Shown here: piece after piece, positions 1 to 8,261 of the stretch
Layout: each line of letters starts with the position of its first letter
How positions within the stretch are numbered: the stretch's first letter is position 1
Source: Caulochytrium protostelioides
Taxonomy: Eukaryota > Chytridiomycota > Caulochytriomycetes > Caulochytriales > Caulochytriaceae
Direction of reading: 5' to 3'
Assembly (NCBI GenBank): GCA_003615045.1
Contig: ML014296.1
Location: forward strand, 1 to 36,441
DNA: 36,441 nucleotides
The notes under the pieces: model-generated
Seen by the model: only the letters and a program-made list of their open reading frames with translations
The model's database searches: none
What the model was told of the DNA's origin: nothing
Program-made: the position numbers and the translations under genes

Positions 1-11
1 AAACAAAAACA

Positions 12-127
12 GCATCCGTGGTTTAGTGGTAAAATTAACGCTTGCCATAGACATCCTGACCGCCTTCCCGGCTTCAGGGTCGTACAGCAACATGTGTTAG
101 CCCCGGGTTCGATTCCCGGCGGATGCA
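12..127 (+). tRNA. tRNA-Gly (anticodon GCC) with an intron of about 45 nt
   Basis: The first seven bases gcatccg pair perfectly with cggatgc at 120-126, followed by discriminator A at 127. The D arm (gttt/aaat) and the T arm (ccggg, ttcgatt, cccgg; B box at about 106-116) are canonical. The anticodon stem aacgc (37-41) pairs with gtgtt (94-98) with one G-U pair. The loop reads t-t-g-c-c-a, giving anticodon GCC at 44-46. The mature body is interrupted after base 37 of the tRNA by an insertion at about 48-92, the standard position for eukaryotic nuclear tRNA introns. Four T residues at 129-132 would serve as the RNA polymerase III terminator. Edges of the intron may be off by one base. A decayed mobile-element relic starts almost directly downstream. 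Confidence 0.93.
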
Positions 128-149
128 GTTTTGCGTTACCCACCTTTTT

Positions 150-695
150 AGAGAACCGTGCACTCATTGCTTCCGCATCGTCCTGGTCGGTGAGTTCCGC
201 ACGGCCCAGATGCATGTCGAGACGAATGACCTCCTGACTAAGGTGAAAACCCGGAACCCGAAGAAGGTGCCGATATCTCACGCTTCCCAGGCGGGAGCCA
301 ATCCGCGCCGACGGCCGTCAACCCGATCCGCAACATCAGGGTGTATGCTCAGATGATTGTAGTCCTCAAATCCGGGCAACGCTGGCGCCAGGGGACGGTA
401 CGAGGCTTGCTGTGGAACATAGGCACCCACGGCGAGTTTGTGAACCGCGGCCTTAATGCCACGTTGAACATCCGACGCTGCCTGGACTTACCCGTCAGAC
501 AAATAGCGCTGTGCCGTAACTCCGAGCAAGACCCGTTGCGGCTCGAAGTCGGCAAGCTCATCCGACAACAAGCTTACTGCGCTACTGCCGTTGTGGGGAA
601 ACCCTGGGGGGCATCATGGAGGGGGTGGTGTACATCGTGAGATGCCAGGATGGGCCTATATACACGAGAAGCTCGCTGTATTCATTTTAATCTTC
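150..695 (+). pseudogene. Fanzor/TnpB-like nuclease relic A (C-terminal part plus tail)
   Basis: This is a broken copy of a TnpB-like RNA-guided nuclease of the eukaryotic Fanzor type. One frame (about 180-310) reads V-G-E-F-R-T-A-Q-M-H and then K-V-K-T-R-N-P-K-K-V-P. It resembles the D-E-F-R-T-S-x-x-C segment that precedes the zinc ribbon in Fanzor proteins, with D changed to G and the cysteine lost. The reading then shifts frame at about 310-345 and continues as VVLKSGQRWRQGTVRGLLW, then VNRGLNATLNIRRCL. The conserved N-R-D-x-N-A-A-x-N-I block (RuvC-III aspartate) has become N-R-G, so a catalytic residue is missing. The usual stop TAA after G-K-L-I-R-Q is CAA here, so the frame runs on to 640. 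A tail shared with copies C and D extends to about 693. No N-terminal half is visible. The relic fills the gap between tRNA-Gly and the ALKBH1-like stop codon. Confidence 0.68.
551..693 (+). repeat. Fanzor-relic 3' tail, copy A
   Basis: The segment starts at the codons for G-K-L-I-R-Q and continues through the block gtggggaaaccctgggggg, catcatggaggg and gatgggcctatata to a ctgtattcattttaat end. It matches the tails of copies C and D closely by eye. In TnpB and Fanzor elements the RNA scaffold overlaps the end of the gene and the element end, so this may be a scaffold or right-end relic. That is inference from position and conservation only. Confidence 0.55.
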
Positions 696-716
696 ATCGT
701 GCTCGCTGGGGTCAGT

Positions 717-2009
717 TCACTGGAATTGTCGCACATTTATATTGATCCGGTGCGATTGTAGGTACTTCTGCATCGACTGGCTGCACGCCGAAAAGCAGGA
801 CGCGATCGTTCCAGGCTGGGTAAAGGGGAGCATGTGCAGGTCGGTTCCTTGCTCAATTTGCTTGGAAATCTGGCGCCCCTGCGCCGCAAAAGCGCGTTTG
901 ATCTGCCGTGGAGCGTGTTCAGGCACGGACTCGCGCGCCATTATACGAGGCACCCCGTGGAAGTTGAGTCGTGCGGGCCCGCCGAAGAGGATAATGTCGC
1001 CTGACCGGACCCGAAAGGCAGTCGGGGTGTCCTCTCGCGTCTGGCTTCCCATGAGAAAAACAGCATCTTGTCCAAGACTTAGCGAAACCAGAGGCGCTGT
1101 CATGTTGACTTCGCTGCGGTCCTGGTGCGCCATGAGCGCGTCGTGTGGTCCATAAAAGTTGATGATACCGCCCTGCGGTCGCCATTGGTCGGCCGTATAG
1201 TGTGTCAGATGGGCCGTGGCGCCGACGATGGCGCGCGTCAAGGCGACCAGCAACGGCGGTATAGGGGCGACACGGTCGGTGTAATACTCTTGGCGAGACC
1301 AGTTGTACTGCATCCCAAGGCTTGACCACCGCATACGGTCCATGAGTTCGGAGCAAGAGAGGGCGGTCAGATCCACGCTGCTCGGCGATGGCGAGGCTTC
1401 ATAGCCCGCGGCTACGCTGAGTGATCCATCTTTGATGGGTTGAGATCGCGACGATGGCGCGCTAGGCGGGAAGTCGGTTTTTAGAGGAATGATCTGGTCA
1501 GGCTGGGCCTGAGCAGCGTTCCAGATACCGTGGTCCGGCACGTCCCAGTGCGCATGCAAATTGGAGACATTAGGTTCCCGCGACCATTGCTCAAGGGATG
1601 CCGCCGCCAGATAGCACTGTGCCGAAGGGGTCAACGCGTTGGGAATGATAATGAGGCCAGGGACTGTGGCGACCGTGTACGCGACGACGTCCGGTACCAT
1701 CCAGTCGTCAATGCGGATGTCCACCGCAGCGTGTACAGGATCGCCCTGCTCGTCGGGGCGGAGCAGAGTGCCTAGTGTGGCGTCGGAGGCCGCAGACCAT
1801 CGGATGGCACCGGCCGATCGCAGGTGCTGGCTGTGTGGGTTGTCGTGGCACTCGAGGCGGTCGACCAGCGAGGCCGGAAGGGGCCCTCGCCGTTTGTATT
1901 CTCGCTCGATGGCCCGGAAGGCGGTCGTATTGGCTTGACGCGGGGCGGCTTCTGAGCATGCTGCCCCGGTGCGGCACGCAGTGGTCGGAGTTGCCGAGCA
2001 CGCGGACAT
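717..2009 (-). CDS. ALKBH1: AlkB homologue 1-like Fe(II)/2-oxoglutarate dioxygenase
   Basis: The product is an AlkB-family oxygenase closest to eukaryotic ALKBH1, which demethylates methylated bases in nucleic acids (tRNA and DNA substrates are described for the family). The chosen ATG at 2009 gives 430 residues; the open frame continues upstream to 2117 but only from a TTG. The N-terminal T-A-F-R-A-I-E-R-E-Y-K-R-R segment is typical of ALKBH1. The core shows R-W-S-S-L-G-M-Q-Y-N-W and then N-F-Y-G-P-H-D-A-L-M-A-H-Q-D-R-S-E. Iron ligands are His295 and Asp297 (H-Q-D) and His351 (F-H-G-V-P-R-I). The 2-oxoglutarate-binding arginines lie in R-I-N-I-N-V-R-Q (421 and 427), two residues before the C-terminus. 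All key residues are present, so the enzyme should be active. The protein is somewhat longer than the animal homologue, with a Ser/Pro-rich insert around residues 180-205. The stop lies about 25 bp from the tail of Fanzor relic A, so the mRNA 3' end probably runs into the relic. Confidence 0.9.
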   Translation of the reverse strand: MSACSATPTTACRTGAACSEAAPRQANTTAFRAIEREYKRRGPLPASLVDRLECHDNPHSQHLRSAGAIRWSAASDATLGTLLRPDEQGDPVHAAVDIRIDDWMVPDVVAYTVATVPGLIIIPNALTPSAQCYLAAASLEQWSREPNVSNLHAHWDVPDHGIWNAAQAQPDQIIPLKTDFPPSAPSSRSQPIKDGSLSVAAGYEASPSPSSVDLTALSCSELMDRMRWSSLGMQYNWSRQEYYTDRVAPIPPLLVALTRAIVGATAHLTHYTADQWRPQGGIINFYGPHDALMAHQDRSEVNMTAPLVSLSLGQDAVFLMGSQTREDTPTAFRVRSGDIILFGGPARLNFHGVPRIMARESVPEHAPRQIKRAFAAQGRQISKQIEQGTDLHMLPFTQPGTIASCFSACSQSMQKYLQSHRININVRQFQ

Positions 2010-2117
2010 TGTGCGAGGAGCAGGCGATGGCGATGGCACCAGCAGCGACCTGCAGCAGCGCGTCAGAACAAGCGTTGCGCTAGCGCCGCATCGAGCGGGA
2101 GGATACTTTGCCAGCAA

Positions 2118-3060
2118 GAAGGCTGCATCTTCTCGCCTTCACCCTTCCTGCGGGTAGAGACGCCTTTTCCAGTCACTGAAAAACGGTTTTGGGCTCCCAT
2201 TAAACTGCAGTCGCCTTATCCAGACGACGAAGGCCGATCTGGCCTATCATGCCGTAGGGAAGGTTGTGGGAGGCCTGCATCACACATGGGCGATCACTAT
2301 GACGCTGCACGGCGCGGCACGGCGTGGCGGGACGAGCCAGTGACCGCCCTCGAGCACACGGGCGGGCCCAGCCTCCGCCGCCGCACCTGGGGGCGGCAGG
2401 AGCAGCTAAGCGGCCGACGGCGCAGCGGCTTGGTCGGGGGCTTGCATGTCGGATGGCGCGTCGGATGGCGTAGCTTATCGGCAACCCTTCGGCGTTACAG
2501 GAGGGGTGCCGACGGAGATGCCCCAGCGGGCGCACAGAGCGTGGGCGCCATCGAGGAGGGCGTCGCCTGAAATCGCGGTGATCCATGCCTCGTACCAAAT
2601 TCATGCCTAGATTTCGGATAGGAGATTGCGTTCCAATCGGGATTCACATGACAGCACCAGGACTGGCGGTTGGGCACCGGTCCCGTCCACCCGTTCCATG
2701 CATCCAGGACATTAACTCATCAGATGGCGCATCAAGAAAGGAGTTACACTGCTGGAGAACCTGCAAAGTCCCGCATCTATCGAAGGGGTTTAATGCGCCA
2801 GGAACTAGGGCGTTTTGGTATTCTCGACGAGGGCCGTTGTAGAATGCGCCGCGCGTTCACCATTGTGATGGGTGCTCCAAAGTCCATTTTTCGCTTCAAC
2901 GCTCGTCAGGGCCATGCCCGAAGCCATGTTTGGAGAGAAGTGATCGCCCTGCTGCTGGTGCCGCCCCGCTTTGGCCCCCGGACCCTTGATTTCAACGGCA
3001 TTAGCGAGCTTTGGCTAATTACCAGTGTCCTCGTGCGCAAGGAGGTCGTCATCCTCCTCG
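2118..3060. other. Intergenic, no supported gene
   Basis: Open frames on both strands here look like unconstrained GC-rich DNA. On the minus strand a few pieces read protein-like (about 2500-2600 and 2200-2270, with a tgtgatgcag acceptor-like site between them), but no start codon or family could be found. This stretch should contain the 5' region of the ALKBH1-like gene. Confidence 0.5.
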
Positions 3061-3064
3061 TCGC

Positions 3065-3144
3065 AGTCGGTATATTGAATCAAGGCGCACACCATGCCCT
3101 CCGTGGGGGACCCAGGGATCCCCCGAGGCAGACGCCCATTCGGT
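3065..3144 (-). repeat. Fanzor-relic 3' tail, copy B (diverged)
   Basis: Downstream of the G-K-V-I-R-H stop on the minus strand, the sequence keeps the order t-g-c-c, a G run, c-c-c-t-g-g-g, g-g-a-g-g-g-c-a-t-g-g and then an AT-rich a-a-t-a-t-a-c-c, parallel to tails A, C and D. The piece gggggatccctgggtccccc is a near-perfect inverted repeat (about 9 bp each arm allowing one G-U pair). Confidence 0.45.
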
Positions 3145-3771
3145 TCAGTGTCGAATGACTTTGCCGACCACGGACCGCCGGGGCGCTTGCCCGAGATTGC
3201 GGCACAGCGCTTCTGGTCTGTCCGGTAAGGCCAGACAGCGTCGGATGTTCAACGCGGCATTGAGATCGCGGTTCACCCACTTGCTGTGGGTGGCATCATT
3301 GCCGTTGGTAGCTCTATACCACAGCAGCCCTCGGACCACGGTTCCCTGACGCCGGTGTTGACCGGGTTTCAGGACCACATTGATCCGGGCGTACACCCGG
3401 GTCTCCCAGAACGGGGTGGCCGGCGTCGGCGCGGCCGGGGAAGCGCCTGCGCGCGTCCTGCGGGGCGGGTTGACCCGCGTCGGCGCCGTCTCCCGGGGGT
3501 GCCCGGTCTGATCAGGGCTGACGAGCAAGGGGTTCGTAGCCCCGGGGGTCGCCGTGACAATCGGCACGACGTCGGCCACCTTCTTCTTGCGCACAAAGTG
3601 GACGCACATGCTCGTTCCGTCGCTGTCGACGGTTCCGGTGAACGTGTGATCCATACCTTCCAGCTGGCCGCATGCCAGGGAGGTCGCCCACCGCTCTGGC
3701 GGGGTCATGGCCTGGAGGGTCTTGAGGTTGCAGGTCACCCGCTTGAGCTCCGTCAACAGACCATGGAGCAC
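3065..3771 (-). pseudogene. Fanzor/TnpB-like nuclease relic B (internally deleted)
   Basis: A 208-codon open frame (3145-3771) joins two ends of a Fanzor-type protein. The first part contains FTGTVDSDGTSMCVHFVRKK, which resembles the T-D-G-x-S-x-S-V segment just before RuvC-I in Fanzor proteins. A Pro/Thr-rich stretch follows, and then the C-terminal block RINVVLKPGQ, GTVVRGLLW, WVNRDLNAALNIRRCL and G-K-V-I-R-H-stop. The N-R-D aspartate is kept, but RuvC-I, the D-E-F-R-T-S segment and most of the zinc ribbon are gone, so no active nuclease is expected. The frame opens on GTG; the first in-frame ATG is at 3708. Beyond the stop (3145-3147), positions 3144-3065 hold a diverged form of the tail seen in A, C and D. 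A TATA-like box lies about 130 bp upstream of the open frame. It could be a decayed copy or an internally deleted derivative. Confidence 0.68.
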
Positions 3772-4640
3772 GCAGGTGTCAATCGTGATAAAGTAAACGC
3801 AGTTATTATATTATTCCATGATGTATGCGTGTGCTATCACGGGAGAGTCTGCATCACGAGAGAACGTCCACTGGGGGGTCTGCATGGAAATGGTCCCCTA
3901 TTTATACTTTACAGATCGAGGAGAGCACTAAAGCGGAGGAATAAGCTTTTTTTTTTGCCGCATCCACGTCATTCCCCGCTGGGCATCAGAGGGTCTGCGT
4001 GATCCCGTCGGGCACTGCCCGTGGAGGCCACGTCGCCAGACGTCAAGGTGGCGCGATGCTCAGCGGACGATCGCCCCGACGCTGGACGTCAGCGGGTCGA
4101 CGTGATCTCGCCGTCGAAAAGAACCGGGCGACGCGGCCGTATAGGCGAACCTGCCGTTGGGCGTCGCCGGGTCAGCACTGGGGCAGCGCAGCCTGCCCAA
4201 AGCTTTCTGAGTGGCCGCAGAGCAGGCGCGCAGGGCTCACCGCTCGAGGTCCCAGACGGTGGGTCCGGCCGGCAACGTGTTGCGTGAGGGGGCCATTGCT
4301 TCCATAACCCGAATGGCGGCCCCCTGGACCCGGAAACAGCATGCGTCCAGCTCCGTGGAGCCCATTGGGGAGGGCGTCGAAATGATCGATCACCTCGCGG
4401 ACGCCCGCCTGCAGCATTTCTCCTCGCGCTCTTCTGCGGCCGTCGCCCTCCAGCTGCCCGCCAGCACGGTCGCTCGCGCCAGGCGACCATGCGGCCGCTT
4501 CCTGTAGCAAAGTCCAAGTCCTTCGTATTGCGGTAGGCGGCCTAGGAGGTCGTGGGCGCCTTGGAAACCGTGGGCGCCGCGGGGCCGCATAAAGATGTTG
4601 GTGAAATCTTTATGGCCCTGGAGGGGTCCAAAAGCCAGGT
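3772..4640. other. Intergenic between relics B and C, no supported gene
   Basis: The stretch contains an AT-richer part (3780-3960) upstream of relic B. A block at about 3870-3910 on the plus strand resembles the relic tail (c-c-a-c-t-g-g-g-g-g-g-t-c-t-g-c-a-t-g-g-a). It is followed by GC-rich DNA with overlapping frames on both strands that match no family I recognise. Confidence 0.4.
3898..3906 (-). promoter_or_regulatory. TATA box candidate upstream of relic B
   Basis: On the minus strand the sequence reads tataaatag within g-t-a-t-a-a-a-t-a-g-g-g-g, about 130 bp upstream of the open frame of relic B. The spacing and match to a TATA box are good, but no start site is known. The same bases on the plus strand also resemble a Fanzor-relic tail end, so the assignment is uncertain. 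Confidence 0.35.
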
Positions 4641-5090
4641 CGCCAGCTGGAAGTTGACCCGAAAGCAGCGCGTCCCGGGTGGACGCCTCCCGACCACGCT
4701 GACGACAGTCAACCCGGTCCGCCGGACCATGGGGTATGCCAAGACAAAGGTAGTCCTGAAACTAGGACAACGCCGGCGGAAGGGGATCGCGGTCTGAGGT
4801 GTGCTCTGCTGTGAGGCCGCCAACGGCAGATTTGTGAACCGCGTCTTCCTCCATGCCGCATCCATCACTGCCTCGCCGCACGGGTCAGACCGAGGGCGTC
4901 GTGCCACCTCCCCAGGCCAGCCCCCCTTCAGCCCGTGGCCGGCAAGCTCATCCGGCAATAAACTTCATGCGCTACTGCCGCCGTGGGGAACCCCTGGGGG
5001 GCCTCATGGAGGGGAGGGTGCTCGTGTTAGGCGAGGAGGGGTCTATCTATGAGCATACGTTGTCACGTCTGTTCATTAACAATGATCCAA
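4640..5090 (+). pseudogene. Fanzor/TnpB-like nuclease relic C (scrambled C-terminus plus intact tail)
   Basis: The sequence aligns by eye with relic A. It reads T-V-N-P-V-R-R, K-V-V-L-K-L-G-Q-R-R-R-K-G up to a TGA stop at about 4795, then resumes as F-V-N-R around 4830 where the others have VNRDLNAALNI. After that the frame is lost. The coding part is therefore ruined by stops and indels. The last codons G-K-L-I-R-Q and the stop TAA (4959-4961) are recognisable in the third frame, followed by the shared tail to about 5088. No N-terminal half is visible between relics B and C. The contrast between a decayed gene and a well-kept tail is the notable feature. Confidence 0.6.
4931..5088 (+). repeat. 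Fanzor-relic 3' tail, copy C
   Basis: From gcccgtggcc at 4931, about 107 positions match the tail of copy D with a single difference seen (a versus g in gct-a/g-ctgcc). After that the copies diverge (gaggagg versus gaggatg), followed by a weak match gttcattaacaatgat at the end. The tail contains the normal stop codon TAA, the block gtggggaacccctgggggg and cctcatggagggg. Confidence 0.65.
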
Positions 5091-6640
5091 GGCGGAGGTC
5101 GAGCGCGGGATGCGGTCCCTTATCGCCCGTCGTTGCCTTCCGCCGACGTCAGGGACGTGGCGCAGAGCGGCCCTGAGGACCCGGGTGATCCGCCGTTCGC
5201 TGCCCTGATGGCCTGCCCTCCTCCTCCTCCCTTCGGCCTGACCGACCCGTCAGGGCGGCATGAACAGGCGAGGGCCGGGGCAGACGACGGCCACGCGCCT
5301 GCCCTCTCCGCGGCCTCCACAGCCAGTGCCACGCGCCGAGGTCCCATGGATGGCGGGATGCAGGGATGGATGCGACGCGCCATCCCCCATCTACGCCGCT
5401 CGCTCGCGCGAGCCGCGCCTGGTCCCTGAGGATGGCGCCGCCTCTGCGCTTGAAGGACGCGGCGACGAGAGGCGTTCCCTCAAGGCACGCGCCGAGACCG
5501 CTCCTCTCACGCCCCGCGAAAGGTCCTCTCTTGCTGCGGCGCTTACACTCACCTCCCGCAACGCGGGCCCATCCCTCCTCTCCCCTCGTGTCCTGCACGG
5601 TCCGATCAGAAACCCGCCAAGGGGTGGCGATGCACATGCCGCTGCACGCGCTGGGCCCCAGGGGACCAGGCGGCGCGGTGGGGCGGGGGGGAGAGGCCTC
5701 CGCGATAGGCGGAACCTCCCCAACGGCGTCCGGCATCCGGCGTTCCGCGCTGTAGCCGAGTGTTGACACAACGGCGGTGCCCCCGGCGGCGTGATGATGG
5801 CCGCCGCATGAGGGCTGTCGCATGGCGCAGCAACGTGGTGGAAGGGGTCAGCTGCGCGTTCGTTCGCCTCCCGCTCGCGGCTTTCCCTTCTCCCTGCTTC
5901 CTCGCCGCCGGTGGCCATCGGGCAGCCTCCGCACGACCCAGCGGCTATCGGATAACGCGCGCTGACGGCCCGTGGGGGCGGACCCTGGCCCAGTGGATTC
6001 ACCTGACCACCGAAAGTGGTCCCAGCGATCGACTTGAGCCGTGGCGCCCGCCGCTGCGCCCGATCCGCGGTCAGGAACACCGCATGCGCTGCATGAGGCG
6101 ATGGTGGCGACAGCCATGCTGTGGCCGATGGGCACCGTGGCCCAACGCCGCCGCTGCAAAGCGCCACAGGACGTCCCAGGGGCTCGTTGTCCGGACGCTG
6201 GAGGCGACGGCCCGTCCCTCCTTCGTTCCGTGTCAGCGGGGGCCATGCTGAGACCAGCGCGCGCGCAGCCAAACGAGGCGCCCTGCGTGCTGGAGGAGTC
6301 AGGAGGGCATGCAGGGCACGGCGTGGCCATCCACAGGGGCCGGAGGGCCTCTCGGGGTGCCGCCGGGCAGCCGCGTGAGGGGTCACCGCGGGACCTGACC
6401 GCCGTCGGGTCGTCGTCCTGACCATCGCCCCGCACCGCCTGATCCTAACGGCTTCGGCCGCGTCTAGCGCTCTTCAGGCGCGGCCCACTTGGCCCCCATA
6501 TGCCCTGCGTACGGGCCGATGAGGGCCGAAGGGCACCTCCCTCCGAGCGGACACGCGGTTGCCAAGGCGGGAATCAGGGGTCCAGTTCCGCGGCAACGGC
6601 AGGGAAAGCCGGGAAGTGCGGCCGCCGGGGTGACAGGACA
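5090..6640. other. Very GC-rich spacer, no supported gene
   Basis: Long overlapping open frames exist on both strands, as expected in DNA of this GC content. They are rich in Arg, Pro, Ala and Gly, with no recognisable domain, and opposing frames are equally long. I see no repeat, RNA or gene I can support. Confidence 0.5.
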
Positions 6641-6669
6641 GCGCCTTCTCGCTGGCTGGCTTTCCGCGA

Positions 6670-6955
6670 CCTCTTGCCACCCACGGCAAGTTCATGAACT
6701 GCGACCGCCATGCCGCGTTGAACATCTGACGCTGTCTGGCCTTACCGGTCAGACCGGAGGCGTTGTGCCGCACCCCCGGGCAAGCTCCTCCGCAGCCCGT
6801 GGCCGGCAAGCTCATCCGGCAATAAACTTCATGCGCTGCTGCCGCCGTGGGGAACCCCTGGGGGGCCTCATGGAGGGGAGGGTGCTCGTGTTAGGCGAGG
6901 ATGGGCCTATATATATGATCATAGGCTAGGCCACTGTCCATTAAAAATATGATGG
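6670..6955 (+). pseudogene. Fanzor/TnpB-like nuclease relic D (short C-terminus plus tail)
   Basis: Only the last part of the gene is left. From about 6685 it reads T-H-G-K-F-M-N-C-D-R-H-A-A-L-N-I, stop, R-C-L-A-L-P-V-R-P-E-A-L-C-R and then G-K-L-I-R-Q with the normal stop TAA (6823-6825). Compared with N-R-D-L-N-A-A-L-N-I-R-R-C-L in copy B, the block has several substitutions and an in-frame TGA where the other copies have CGA. Upstream of 6670 no similarity to the other copies is apparent, so it is 5'-truncated. The tail is almost identical to that of copy C. No product is expected. Confidence 0.62.
6794..6952 (+). repeat. Fanzor-relic 3' tail, copy D
   Basis: This tail is almost identical to copy C from gcccgtggcc through ttaggcgagga, and shares gatgggcctatata with copy A. 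It ends with an AT-rich part c-t-g-t-c-c-a-t-t-a-a-a-a-a-t. It is the best representative of the family tail because it combines features of both A and C. Confidence 0.65.
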
Positions 6956-8261
6956 TGAGGATGATCGTGCGGACGACAATCATACGGATGAGCATCCTGA
7001 CTCACCCATCCCGTCCGTGCCTCGGGTGAGTTGCGAATGCCGAGAACGGATGTCACTGAGTCGCTGCATCGGCCGTGAGCTGCGTTTCCAGTCGCGCGGC
7101 CTCAGCGCTCATGCATGTACGAACCGCTCAGCCAAGCCGCCGCGACCCTCGCAGCCATGCGCCATTCGCGGCCTCCCCTTTCATCACGGCCCCTGTGCTT
7201 CACTTGGACCAACCCCTGGACTCAGCCCCCGTGTCAAGCATGCGTGACATGATGTGTCGAGACGCGCTTCTTGCAATGTATTAAGCGCTGCGACGGCTGT
7301 CGTTGCCGCCGCCGCACTCGGGCGGCAGGGGATGCCTTGGGGCCGATGGGTTGACCTGGCCACCCCGTGTACTGATGCATCGGACATCGGACATCGGGCA
7401 TCGAGCCTCGGGCATTGGCGTGGGCCGCAAAACGCCAACGCAAGCGCAAAAGCAGGGGGCAGCAGTGGCCATCTGTCTCAATGAGACGGGCGCCTCACGA
7501 CCACTGCCGATGCAACGACGACGATGAGGCGATGGTCGCTGAGGCGCCTGCGGAGACCATGCGGAGGGACGAGCGCCCAGCACCACCACAAAGACCAATG
7601 TCGAGGGTCTCATCGTCCTCCCCGCGCCGCCCCCACCACCACACACACGTCGACATGCGCAAAGGTGCGCACGCGCAGAACTCACCTGAGGGGCCTCGTC
7701 CCGTCCGCCAAGGCCTGCCAGGCTCTGAGCATACACGCGCGCGACCCATAGAGGCTGCGATGGCGCAAGGCGGCGAAGGCGATCCTGATGCATGCAGGCA
7801 CCCGTGTCGAAGGCGCCGAGGTGGAGGGAAAGGCGGAGGAAAGCGCGCCAGGGGGAGTCCAAGCCGATGCCCCGGCAGATGCCCAGGGAGCTCAGCGCCG
7901 AGCAGCGCGAGCGGGTCTTCGCCGCGGGTCGCCCCCGTCTCGCGCCCACGCGCCCCTCCGCCTGGCGGGTGGTGGTCTGCGATATCCATGACGCCAAGCC
8001 ATGATGAAGCGCGCCGAGCCGTGTCACGCTGCGCCGCGCCGCGCTGTGCGGTCCCCTTCCTCTTGGCCCACCTCGCGTCGCTCGCCGTGCCTCAGCATCC
8101 CCTTCGGATGCGGGCCCCGAGGGCGTCCCGTCGTGGTCGGGACCGAGCGCCAAAATCGTTTGATGCCGCCCGCAGCAGAGGGGTCGAGGGCTCAGCACAC
8201 GGCGAAGCGCCGGAGCGGTGTGTCGCCGAGTGCCGTCGATGGTCATCCGGCGGCATCCTCG

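Noticed and set aside
2200-2640. Possible small spliced gene on the minus strand ending L-R-R-L-D-K-A-T-A-V
   Set aside because: Two pieces can be joined in phase through an acceptor-like tgtgatgcag, but the donor is poor, no start codon is available in the upstream piece, and no family is recognised.
3286-4002. 238-codon plus-strand open frame
   Set aside because: It is antisense to relic B, whose minus-strand frame carries the recognisable protein motifs.
5391-6425. Long minus-strand open frame (344 codons)
   Set aside because: Arg/Pro/Ala-rich composition typical of chance frames in very GC-rich DNA; overlapping frames of similar length on the other strand and no domain.
1-7000. Telomere or subtelomere repeats near the left edge
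   Set aside because: No t-t-a-g-g-g-type or other telomeric tandem repeat was found; relic clustering alone does not show a chromosome end.
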